Positions 6,003 to 10,670 are shown, counted from the stretch's first letter. The stretch: DNA of 14,439 nt from Candidatus Doudnabacteria bacterium RIFCSPHIGHO2_02_FULL_46_11 (GCA_001779955.1 MFES01000033.1:3021-17459); one strand, 5' to 3'. Made by a program: numbers and translations. The notes: generated by a model not told the origin, from the letters alone.

Positions 6003-6003
6003 C

Positions 6004-6030
6004 GGCGGTGCGACCTGAAGTCGCACCGCC
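6004..6030 (-). terminator. Strong GC hairpin after the 6064-6603 gene
   Basis: GGCGGTGCGAC (6004-6014) pairs perfectly with GTCGCACCGCC (6020-6030) around a 5-nt loop. There is no T-run after it on the minus strand. It sits directly next to E3, so the two may act together as a 3' end. Confidence 0.55.
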
Positions 6031-6036
6031 TCGCCC

Positions 6037-6056
6037 CTCCGAAATCCTCCTCGGAG
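6037..6056 (-). other. Post-stop hairpin with a GGAGGA loop
   Basis: On the minus strand CTCCGA and TCGGAG enclose the purine loop GGAGGATT, just after the stop of the 6064 gene. A matching structure (TCCGA-GGAGGAGT-TCGGA) follows the 6757 gene at 6735-6752. The loop resembles a Shine-Dalgarno sequence but no start codon follows. Confidence 0.5.
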
Positions 6057-6063
6057 TTTTGGT

Positions 6064-6603
6064 TCACTCGTCAGTCCAGACCGAGTCGAGCGTGTGAACG
6101 CTTGGATCTGCCCCCGGTTCGGCTTTGGCCGCGGACTGCTCGATCTCGATGCGGGTACGCACCAGAGCCCACAACACATGTCGCAGGTCCTTGCCTGTGT
6201 AGGGTATCCCCGCCCGTTGATTCACTCCGATCTTTGCGAACTCCACAAGCATTTCCCCCACCTGATCCTCGCCGTCCTGCTCCAGGATGGCCTTTGCGCA
6301 TAGATCATGAAGCACCTTCATATGCGAGTGCGCATGACTGTGTTGTGGGCGCGCGAAGACCATACAGACCACGAGTGCGTAAACGAGCTCGGCTCGGAGA
6401 TTCTCATCGGGAACCCGAACCATCCTCCAGCGATCAGCCTCCATGATCTTCACCATGAGAATCTCGGGTTCGGACAGACCGCTTACTTCAGATACCACGC
6501 GGTTGGCCATGATCCGCACATCGCGGAACAGCAGGTCGATGCCGAAACGCACATAAAGCACGAACTCTTCCGGCATCGCGGAACCTGGAATGATCAAGTC
6601 CAT
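6064..6603 (-). CDS. Orphan helical protein with a His cluster
   Basis: A 179-aa protein, MDLIIPGSAMPEEFVLYVRFG. The start at 6601-6603 has AGGAGG 6 nt upstream. It is mainly helical (FVLYVRFGIDLLFRDVRIMANRVVSEV, LRAELVYALVVCMVF, KVLHDLCAKAIL, LRHVLWALVRTRIEIEQ) and has HSHAHSH at residues 88-94, a possible metal-binding patch. The tail is acidic (DSVWTDE). There is no signal peptide; the hydrophobic stretch at 73-83 is short. It lies 153 bp after the 6757 gene on the same strand, with no good promoter in between, so the two are probably co-transcribed from P2. Its leader carries the conserved double-hairpin motif at 6622-6654. No family is recognised. Confidence 0.65.
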   Translation of the reverse strand: MDLIIPGSAMPEEFVLYVRFGIDLLFRDVRIMANRVVSEVSGLSEPEILMVKIMEADRWRMVRVPDENLRAELVYALVVCMVFARPQHSHAHSHMKVLHDLCAKAILEQDGEDQVGEMLVEFAKIGVNQRAGIPYTGKDLRHVLWALVRTRIEIEQSAAKAEPGADPSVHTLDSVWTDE

Positions 6604-6621
6604 CTCGTTCCTCCTAATATT

Positions 6622-6654
6622 TCTCGGTTCCGCCGAGATGCCGGCCCTTTCGGG
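6622..6654 (-). promoter_or_regulatory. Conserved double-hairpin leader motif, copy 1
   Basis: Read on the minus strand, CCC-GAAA-GGG is followed by TCTCGG-CGGAA-CCGAGA, then the ribosome-binding site and ATG of the 6064-6603 gene. The 18 bases at 6622-6639 are identical to 9583-9600 upstream of the 9408-9566 gene, where the GAAA hairpin has different arms (CTCGC/GCGAG). Confidence 0.6.
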
Positions 6655-6701
6655 AATTTACCTCCTCCCAGCCAATTATTGCTAGTTGGCTAAGAGCAGG
6701 T

Positions 6702-6727
6702 GCGGACAACATCAGTGATGTGTCCGC
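6702..6727 (-). terminator. GC hairpin after the 6757-7380 gene
   Basis: GCGGACA (6702-6708) pairs with TGTCCGC (6721-6727), with an inner CATC-AGT-GATG stem. It lacks a T-run and lies between two genes that appear co-transcribed, so it may be a processing or attenuation site rather than a full terminator. Confidence 0.45.
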
Positions 6728-6756
6728 GCCGCCCTCCGAACTCCTCCTCGGAATTG

Positions 6757-7380
6757 TTACTGCGCCCGCGGTTCGTCCGGCGGCAGGTGGCCGGTGACGA
6801 GCACGCTTGCGTCCGTATGCGGCGGAATTGGACGCCGTGGATCCACATCCTCGTCCGCCGCCGGATGCTCGCCCTCGACGGCCACCGACGGCTCCTTGGC
6901 CGGCCGTTCGGGCAGCGGCTCGTCGCTCACAAATGCCCAGAAATCGTCGAACGTCTGCTCTTCAGGCGAGCCGGGTTCTGCGGCCAGGTAAGCCGCCCGG
7001 ACATGGTCAACCACGCCGAGCTTCTTGATTGCCCCACCCATCGAGTACAGAAAAGTACCGACGCCGAATACGGCATTGTCAACACCTATCACACGTGCGA
7101 GCATCGCCGCCGCGAGATCACCCTTGACCTCGGCCTTGTCCGGTACAGCTTGTGTGGCGAGCAGCCACGCGCAGAAGGTCTCGATGATCAGCGCCTCGTC
7201 ACGCAGGTACCCAGGGAAGATGTTCGCGAGCTCCCGCACCGTGACCTCGTCGCGGCGGAGCACTGCCAGGACCACCTGATGCGACGGCGGGTCCTTCTTC
7301 TGCTCACCCGGCGCTTCACCTACATCCGGACTTGCCGCTTGTGGGCCGGCGGCATCTGCATCATCGACGTAGAGCAACAT
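6757..7380 (-). CDS. Orphan protein with helical core and disordered tails
   Basis: A 207-aa protein. I chose the ATG at 7378-7380 because GAGGAGG lies 4-5 nt upstream; the frame is open 18 codons further but that part is inside the P2 transcript start. Residues 1-35 and 153-207 are rich in Pro, Ala, Glu and Asp and look disordered. The middle (about 36-150) is helical: VVLAVLRRDEVTVRELANIFPGYLRDEALIIETFCAWLLATQ, then GDLAAAMLARVIGVDNAVFGVGTFLYSMGGAIKKLGVVDHVRAAYLA. The first part has a helix-turn-helix-like spacing (EVTVRELANIFPGYL), a weak hint only. Codons are strongly GC-rich. A longer plus-strand frame (6700-7461) overlaps but is Arg/Cys/His-rich, as expected of an antisense shadow. No function assigned. 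Confidence 0.65.
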   Translation of the reverse strand: MLLYVDDADAAGPQAASPDVGEAPGEQKKDPPSHQVVLAVLRRDEVTVRELANIFPGYLRDEALIIETFCAWLLATQAVPDKAEVKGDLAAAMLARVIGVDNAVFGVGTFLYSMGGAIKKLGVVDHVRAAYLAAEPGSPEEQTFDDFWAFVSDEPLPERPAKEPSVAVEGEHPAADEDVDPRRPIPPHTDASVLVTGHLPPDEPRAQ

Positions 7381-7424
7381 TCTGCCTCCTCTGCTTTCTG
7401 TCCGCCTCCATGGCAGGACATCAA

Positions 7425-7453
7425 AAAATACCACTTTTCAGTGGTACTGTCAA
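7425..7453 (-). promoter_or_regulatory. Promoter P2 with TACCACT-GAAA-AGTGGTA dyad
   Basis: Minus strand: consensus -35 TTGACA (7453-7448), 17 bp, -10 TATTTT (7430-7425). The spacer and first -10 bases form a 7-bp inverted repeat around GAAA. Over more than 25 bases it is identical to P1 at 8009-8037. It drives the 6757-7380 gene and probably the 6064-6603 gene. Confidence 0.75.
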
Positions 7454-7470
7454 AGGTTTAGTTAAGTGAT

Positions 7471-7502
7471 GCGGACGGGGCGACCGAAGTCGCCTCGCCC
7501 GC
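7471..7502 (-). terminator. Strong GC hairpin after the 7514-7948 gene
   Basis: On the minus strand GGCGAC-TTCG-GTCGCC is a hairpin with a UUCG tetraloop. It is enclosed by GCGGGCG/CGTCCGC, which pairs with one G-U. It lies 11 bp after the stop of the 7514 gene and 18 bp before the -35 of P2. It has no T-run. Confidence 0.55.
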
Positions 7503-7513
7503 AGGTCAGCCAC

Positions 7514-7948
7514 TCAACGACGAGCATCCCATGCCTCATGGCGCCGCCGTTGCATCTCGCTCTGCTCTGCCGTGAGACCGTTGATCTTCGCCGGGTTCAC
7601 AGCCGATCCATCGGACGGGAAGATCGTCACGGTCTCGTTCGTGACCCAGGCATCGAAAACGAGCCGGCCGGCGCCGGGATCAGAAACCGAGTAAAGGTCG
7701 ATGTCAGCGGCGTAATCCAACCGCTCGTCGAGGTCCCAGTCGGGGCTGGGAGGAGTCTTGGAACCGAATGGACCGCCGCGATTCTTGGCCAGCCAGGCGA
7801 ACCTGATGGTCAAAAGCCGACGCTCCTCATCGATTCTGATCTCGGCAATCAAGCCGCGATAGAAGTAGCCCTCGACGGAGTTCTGGATCTCGGCCTCGCC
7901 GCCGACGAAGCGTTGCAACTCCTCGTTGCTTTGCCCTGTACTAGGCAT
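7514..7948 (-). CDS. Orphan beta-rich protein
   Basis: A 144-aa soluble protein. The ATG at 7946-7948 is preceded by AAGGAG at 5-10 nt, which decides against the longer frame starting at 7996. Residues 17-55 (GEAEIQNSVEGYFYRGLIAEIRIDEERRLLTIRFAWLAKN) and 78-112 (DYAADIDLYSVSDPGAGRLVFDAWVTNETVTIFP) form alternating strand patterns like a small beta barrel. The last 20 residues are helical and basic (EQSEMQRRRHEAWDARR). GC-rich codons fit the other orphan genes. It is a single-gene unit from promoter P1 with a GC hairpin at its end; the leader has a CCACA-TTGTC-TGTGG hairpin. No family recognised. Confidence 0.65.
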   Translation of the reverse strand: MPSTGQSNEELQRFVGGEAEIQNSVEGYFYRGLIAEIRIDEERRLLTIRFAWLAKNRGGPFGSKTPPSPDWDLDERLDYAADIDLYSVSDPGAGRLVFDAWVTNETVTIFPSDGSAVNPAKINGLTAEQSEMQRRRHEAWDARR

Positions 7949-8008
7949 GCTTGCTCCTTGGTTGGAAGTCCTCCGTGAGAATGCGCCCACAGACAATGTG
8001 GACTAAAC

Positions 8009-8037
8009 AAAATACCACTTTTCAGTGGTACTGTCAA
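8009..8037 (-). promoter_or_regulatory. Promoter P1 with TACCACT-GAAA-AGTGGTA dyad
   Basis: Minus strand: -35 TTGACA (8037-8032), 17 bp, -10 TATTTT (8014-8009). The inverted repeat runs from 8013 to 8030 around GAAA. It lies 20 bp after the SDR stop codon and 61 bp before the 7514-7948 start. Confidence 0.75.
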
Positions 8038-8057
8038 AGGGAGGCTTGTTTTATTAA

Positions 8058-8750
8058 TCACACCTTTGGACGTTTGATTATTAAATCCGGTTCAGGATTA
8101 TCCAGCTTTAGACTATCGATAACTTTTTCCGCGACATAAACAGGGTCCATAAAATTCTCAAAATCCTCCGGAATGGCTTCATCGTGTAAATGGGTTTTCA
8201 TCCCGCCCGGATAAACGGACAATATCTTTACCGGTGATTCCGCCTTCTCTCCGCGATATGCTTCAATCCAACCGCGAAGCGCCCATTTGCTGGCGGCGTA
8301 AAGCTTTGCGTTTTTAGCGCGAGTAGCATCCAAAGCGGCACTGGATAAAATATTTATCATCACGCCTTCACTTTCAGTTAAATAAGGAAACGCAGTTCGG
8401 CAGCCGAATACAGCACCAAAAAAATTAATATCAAAAAGCTCGTGCGCTTTATCCATATCTATTAAATCTTCTTTTGGGAAAGTTTTGAACACACCTGCGC
8501 TATTAACCCAAATATCAATCCGCCCAAATTGTTTGTGTATTTGCTCGGCCGCATCGCGGAGGCTTTGCTCGTCGCGCACATCAGCCACAAAAGGCGTTGC
8601 GCCGATTTCTTGGCCGGTGCTTTCAACGTTTTCTTTATTCTTGCTGACAATGGCAACTTTTGAACCTTCGGCAATAAATAAATTAGCCAGGGCTTTGCCA
8701 AAGCCGCGGCTTCCGCCGACTATTACAACAATTTTGTCTTTAAGTTTCAT
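8058..8750 (-). CDS. Short-chain dehydrogenase/reductase (SDR)
   Basis: A 230-aa NAD(P)-dependent oxidoreductase of the classical SDR type. Numbering from the ATG at 8748-8750: strand plus glycine-rich loop IVVIVGGSRGFGKA (8-20), where the usual TG is GG; VADVRD (55-60); NSAG (83-86); DINFFG (108-113, the structural Asn); SS (136-137); YAASK (151-155, catalytic Tyr and Lys); PGGMKT (181-186). All catalytic residues are present; the substrate is unknown. An in-frame ATG four codons earlier is also possible; neither has a clear Shine-Dalgarno. Codon use is AT-richer than the orphan genes around it. It lies downstream of the cold-shock gene but is separated from it by a terminator. Confidence 0.93.
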   Translation of the reverse strand: MKLKDKIVVIVGGSRGFGKALANLFIAEGSKVAIVSKNKENVESTGQEIGATPFVADVRDEQSLRDAAEQIHKQFGRIDIWVNSAGVFKTFPKEDLIDMDKAHELFDINFFGAVFGCRTAFPYLTESEGVMINILSSAALDATRAKNAKLYAASKWALRGWIEAYRGEKAESPVKILSVYPGGMKTHLHDEAIPEDFENFMDPVYVAEKVIDSLKLDNPEPDLIIKRPKV

Positions 8751-8798
8751 TGCCTGAAGCATAACAAATAATCACGCATCAAGCGATTTTCCCCATAC

Positions 8799-8832
8799 AA
8801 AAAACTCCCGGCTTTTCGGCAGGGAGTTTTTT
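8799..8832 (-). terminator. Intrinsic terminator of the cold-shock gene
   Basis: AAAAAACTCCC (8799-8809) pairs with GGGAGTTTTTT (8822-8832) around a 12-nt loop, with T-runs in both directions. It starts 12 bp after the cold-shock stop codon on the minus strand. Confidence 0.85.
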
Positions 8833-8844
8833 CTTCAAAAGCGA

Positions 8845-9042
8845 TTAGGCTTTTTGGACGTTGACCGCGTTAGGGCCCTTTGGCGAGTCTTCTCGATCGA
8901 AAGTGACTGCATCACCTTCACGAAGCTCATCAAAAGAAACGCCGACCAAAGAATTACCGTGGAAGAAAAGATCCTTTTCTTCGCCGTCAGGGGTAATGAA
9001 ACCAAAACCCTTGTCGGTCTTCTTCTTGATAACACCGTTCAT
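8845..9042 (-). CDS. Cold-shock domain protein (CspA family)
   Basis: A 65-aa single-domain protein that binds single-stranded RNA or DNA and acts as an RNA chaperone. It has RNP1 KGFGFI (11-16) and RNP2 DLFFH (24-28), then VSFDELREGDAVTFDRED (35-52) and the typical KGPNAVNVQ end. The aromatic W of the usual VKWFN start is replaced by a KKKTD stretch, so one stacking residue is missing. The start is the ATG at 9040-9042; no Shine-Dalgarno precedes it. A promoter with consensus boxes at 9126-9154 gives a leader of about 75 nt, in keeping with the long leaders of csp mRNAs. A terminator follows. Confidence 0.95.
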   Translation of the reverse strand: MNGVIKKKTDKGFGFITPDGEEKDLFFHGNSLVGVSFDELREGDAVTFDREDSPKGPNAVNVQKA

Positions 9043-9125
9043 AGATAGATATATCGATTAATAACAAAAACTTAAGCTATATTAAAACTCGACTTGTTAT
9101 ATAGTTAAATTGCGAACTATTGTAG

Positions 9126-9154
9126 AGTATAGCACAGGTCTATTTTTTTGTCAA
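9126..9154 (-). promoter_or_regulatory. Consensus sigma70 promoter of the cold-shock gene
   Basis: Minus strand: -35 TTGACA (9154-9149), 17-bp spacer, -10 TATACT (9131-9126). The leader to the ATG at 9042 is about 75 nt and AU-rich. Confidence 0.85.
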
Positions 9155-9237
9155 TACCTTGCGCAACGATGCCAAGTACTACTCTTACAGCCTTAGATTA
9201 AGACTTTTCGATTTTATTGTATATGGAAATTTGCAAC

Positions 9238-9280
9238 AAAAAACCAAGTAGTAGAACCCCCAAAGGGTTGCACTACCTGG
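9238..9280 (-). terminator. Intrinsic terminator downstream of the 9408-9566 unit
   Basis: On the minus strand CCAGGTAGT (9280-9272) pairs with ACTACTTGG (9252-9244), and AACCC (9269-9265) pairs with GGGTT (9259-9255). A T6 run follows (9243-9238). It comes just after E2. Confidence 0.8.
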
Positions 9281-9285
9281 CAGGG

Positions 9286-9358
9286 CCATTCCCAGAAAAC
9301 CATGCCTGCACTTCGTAGCCAAGTCAGACTTGGCGAAGTAGGGATTTCCTAAGAACGG
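9286..9358 (-). repeat. Structured 3' element E2 (two-part stem-loop)
   Basis: On the minus strand CCGTTCTTAGGAAATC (9358-9343) pairs with GGTTTTCTGGGAATGG (9301-9286) at all 16 positions, five of them G-U. On the plus strand those five are A-C mismatches, which supports a minus-strand RNA. The inner hairpin is ACTTCG/CGAAGT plus CCAAGT/ACTTGG. GCAGGCAT lies in the 3' internal loop. Confidence 0.72.
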
Positions 9359-9363
9359 CGGCG

Positions 9364-9384
9364 GTGTGGGCTCTTGGCCCGCAC
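9364..9384 (-). terminator. GC hairpin after the 9408-9566 gene
   Basis: GTGTGGGC (9364-9371) pairs with GCCCGCAC (9377-9384) with one wobble and a TCTTG loop. It sits between the stop codon and E2, as in the other orphan units, and has no T-run. Confidence 0.45.
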
Positions 9385-9407
9385 TCGCCATCAGCCCTCC
9401 TACTTGC

Positions 9408-9566
9408 TCACCCTGCGGAACTCCTCCTGACCAGTCGCATGGCAAGGTACCCCAGGCCGAGGGATACTCCTACTCTGACCACGAACATCTCGGTCAGAAA
9501 TAGGATCAGAATAGCTCCAAGAGCCGCGACCGAGACCACCACGTTGACGAAAAGTGTCTTCGACAT
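9408..9566 (-). CDS. Small orphan membrane protein
   Basis: A 52-aa protein, MSKTLFVNVVVSVAALG. Residues 5-45 are hydrophobic with a Thr-Glu break at 25-26 (FLTEMFVV), giving either one long or two short membrane helices. The C-terminus is basic (RLVRRSSAG). The ATG at 9564-9566 is preceded by GAGAGGA and AGAGAAA; the frame is open 30 codons further upstream, but those codons run through the leader hairpins and up to the promoter. The last codons lie on an AGGAGGAGTTC sequence that also occurs after the 6757 gene stop. It has its own promoter (P3), conserved leader motif, GC hairpin, E2 and terminator. Confidence 0.6.
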   Translation of the reverse strand: MSKTLFVNVVVSVAALGAILILFLTEMFVVRVGVSLGLGYLAMRLVRRSSAG

Positions 9567-9582
9567 GACTTTTTCTCTGTCC

Positions 9583-9619
9583 TCTCGGTTCCGCCGAGAT
9601 TTCGGCTCGCTTTCGCGAG
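9583..9619 (-). promoter_or_regulatory. Conserved double-hairpin leader motif, copy 2
   Basis: On the minus strand CTCGC-GAAA-GCGAG is followed by TCTCGG-CGGAA-CCGAGA. The 18 bases at 9583-9600 match 6622-6639 exactly. The first hairpin keeps its GAAA loop while its arms differ from copy 1. The ATG is 17 nt further on. Confidence 0.6.
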
Positions 9620-9646
9620 GTTCAATACAACTAATAGCAACATAAC

Positions 9647-9675
9647 AAAATACCACTTTTCTACTTGACTGTCAA
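9647..9675 (-). promoter_or_regulatory. Promoter P3, same boxes but dyad lost on one side
   Basis: Minus strand: -35 TTGACA (9675-9670), 17 bp, -10 TATTTT (9652-9647). The downstream half GAAAAGTGGTA is the same as in P1 and P2, but the upstream arm is replaced by GTCAAGTA, so no inverted repeat forms. Confidence 0.7.
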
Positions 9676-9754
9676 CCTAAACCCTGTTATGCTTACATAC
9701 CAATCAATATTCCTGACGTTGGCATAGCCTGACAGTGAACTTCAGTCTTTGTTT

Positions 9755-9854
9755 GGGGCCCGGTAGTAGAAGTTCAATATTTCAACTTCCCGGCGGCCAG
9801 AGCAGATAAGTTGAAATTTGTATAAAGCATTGAACTTCACTACCGGGTAGCCCC
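9755..9854. repeat. Large nested inverted repeat upstream of tmRNA
   Basis: The outer stem pairs GGGGC, CCGGTAGT and GAAGTTCAAT (9755-9778) with ATTGAACTTC, ACTACCGG and GCCCC (9829-9854), 23 bp with small bulges. The inner stem pairs ATTTCAACTT (9779-9788) with AAGTTGAAAT (9808-9817). Together about 33 bp are paired in 100 nt. A minus-strand frame through it (9742-9924) has no convincing start, so I treat this as a structural element. Confidence 0.75.
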
Positions 9855-9991
9855 GTAATACAACTTCAATCGTTCTGTTCGGCAATCTTGCCTTCCAGAA
9901 CGGATACTTATCCGAAGCACACAATATCCTAAATCCACGTTTGTTGCTTTAATAATCAAAACAGCAAGATTATTGAAGTTGTTATACGGGG
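9851..9991. repeat. Inverted repeat reaching into the tmRNA 5' end
   Basis: CCCCGTAATACAACTTCAAT (9851-9870) and ATTGAAGTTGTTATACGGGG (9972-9991) are reverse complements except for two central bases. The right arm includes the GGGG that starts mature tmRNA. The left CCCC is also used by the 9755-9854 repeat, so the two pairings compete. A further hairpin, CTTTAATAATC (9947-9957) with GATTATTGAAG (9968-9978), lies just before tmRNA. A weak TTGCTT/GATTAT promoter is possible there. Confidence 0.6.
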
Positions 9992-10388
9992 ATGCTAGGC
10001 TTCGACAAGGTACATTAACAAAGTGTTTATATAGGTCGCGGTGCGCTTTACCTCCGCGTTATCAAAAGAAAAAGCAAACATAGATGCCAATACATTTGCA
10101 TCACGATTGAAGGCTGCCTTTGGCGGTCCTTCTCTCGTTCCAGTAATGGCCTAATATAGGCCGCTACTCATCACTGTCTTTGAGGTTACATAGGAGACAT
10201 TGGTGTTATATTTTGTAACTACCGGAATTTGCGGCCCGCAAATTCTTGGAAAACCTTCGGGCTTGAAGGCAATTTGTTTTCGTTCACTTTGATAAATTGC
10301 CTCGACTAAAAATCAAGTGAACTAAACCTATGACCAAAACCTTTGTAATTACTTTTGGACGCGGGTTCAATTCCCGCCATCTCCACCA
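9988..10388 (+). ncRNA. ssrA: tmRNA (transfer-messenger RNA)
   Basis: tmRNA rescues stalled ribosomes: it is charged with alanine, enters with SmpB, and its internal frame adds a degradation tag. The 5' end GGGGAT (9988-9993) pairs with ATCTCC (10379-10384) as the acceptor stem, followed by the encoded ACCA end. The T-arm GCGGG-TTCAATT-CCCGC is at 10361-10377, and GCTAGGCTTCGACA near the 5' end is the conserved D-arm region. The length of 401 nt is within the usual range for one-piece tmRNA. The tag frame starts at 10074. A hairpin plus T-run terminator follows. The sequence between shows several paired blocks consistent with pseudoknots, which I did not resolve. The protein partner smpB is at 514-957. 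Confidence 0.96.
10074..10154 (+). other. tmRNA proteolysis-tag reading frame
   Basis: The resume codon is probably GCA at 10074, after an A-rich AAAAGAAAAA. Reading on gives a 26-residue tag that begins ANIDANTFAS and ends GGPSLVPVMA, with TAA at 10152-10154. The first residues A-N match the usual AN start of tags. The end is VMA rather than the common LAA or VAA, and the tag is much longer than the 10 residues of E. coli. Confidence 0.85.
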
Positions 10389-10579
10389 AAGAAAAAACCT
10401 CACCTTTTAGGGTGGGGATTTTTCTTTTTGGTAGAAGATGATGGATGGGAATTGAACAGGAAAAGGGTCGGAAAAACGGAAGTTTTTCCGGCGGTGGAAA
10501 TACTAAAACCGCAAGGTTTTAGAGCGCAGGCTGCCGCCGTAGGCCAGCCGAGCAGTGAAATTCCCGCCATCTCCACCAA
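10369..10579. repeat. 21-bp direct repeat of the tmRNA 3' end bounding a hairpin cluster
   Basis: The last part of tmRNA (10369-10389, core CCCGCCATCTCCACCA) is repeated exactly at 10559-10579. Duplication of a tRNA or tmRNA 3' end is the classic footprint of integration by a tyrosine recombinase (established knowledge). The 169 bp between hold no gene. They contain an inverted, degenerate T-arm-like GGGAATTGAAC (10447-10457) and hairpins GGAAAAAC-GGAA-GTTTTTCC and CTAAAACC-GCAA-GGTTTTAG, then a GGCTG/CAGCC hairpin. It may be the remnant of a deleted integrative element or a small passenger element. Confidence 0.65.
10392..10424 (+). terminator. Intrinsic terminator of tmRNA
   Basis: CCTCACC (10398-10404) pairs with GGTGGGG (10411-10417), one T-G wobble, loop TTTTAG, then ATTTTT. 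It begins 4 nt after the mature 3' end. Confidence 0.8.
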
Positions 10580-10580
10580 T

Positions 10581-10615
10581 AAAAAATCGGTACCCGTTTG
10601 CGGTAGCGATTTTTT
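10581..10615 (+). terminator. Bidirectional intrinsic terminator
   Basis: AAAAAATCG (10581-10589) pairs with CGATTTTTT (10607-10615), with an inner TACC/GGTA stem. It directly follows the second copy of the tmRNA 3' end on the plus strand, and lies past the stop of the 10671-11057 gene on the minus strand. Confidence 0.8.
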
Positions 10616-10670
10616 ATTTAAAAGATTACTGAAAATTATAAAAAAACGGGCCCAGACAGTATAAAATATT

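Noticed and set aside
5870..6067. 65-codon minus-strand ORF containing a YAKASAD-like peptide
   Set aside because: The peptide is just the translation of the TCCGCC..GGCGGA repeat in E3, a frequent spurious product of such repeats.
6700..7461. 253-codon plus-strand ORF, longer than the minus-strand gene beneath it
   Set aside because: It is Arg/His/Cys-rich antisense-like sequence with no ribosome-binding site. The minus strand has promoter P2, GAGGAGG and a protein-like product.
7466..7978. 170-codon plus-strand ORF over the 7514-7948 gene
   Set aside because: No ribosome-binding site or promoter in its direction; the minus gene has AAGGAG and P1.
4965..9358. Idea that E1-E3 are integron attC sites
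   Set aside because: No integron integrase is present, and the arms do not show the GTTRRRY/RYYYAAC core. Only the general folded-site resemblance remains.
9742..9924. 60-codon minus-strand ORF upstream of tmRNA
   Set aside because: It begins at a TTG with a poor ribosome-binding site and lies almost wholly on nested inverted repeats. Some protein-like residues remain, so it is kept only as a low-probability alternative.
10428..10664. 78-codon plus-strand ORF after tmRNA
   Set aside because: It translates three hairpins and a terminator; no ribosome-binding site.
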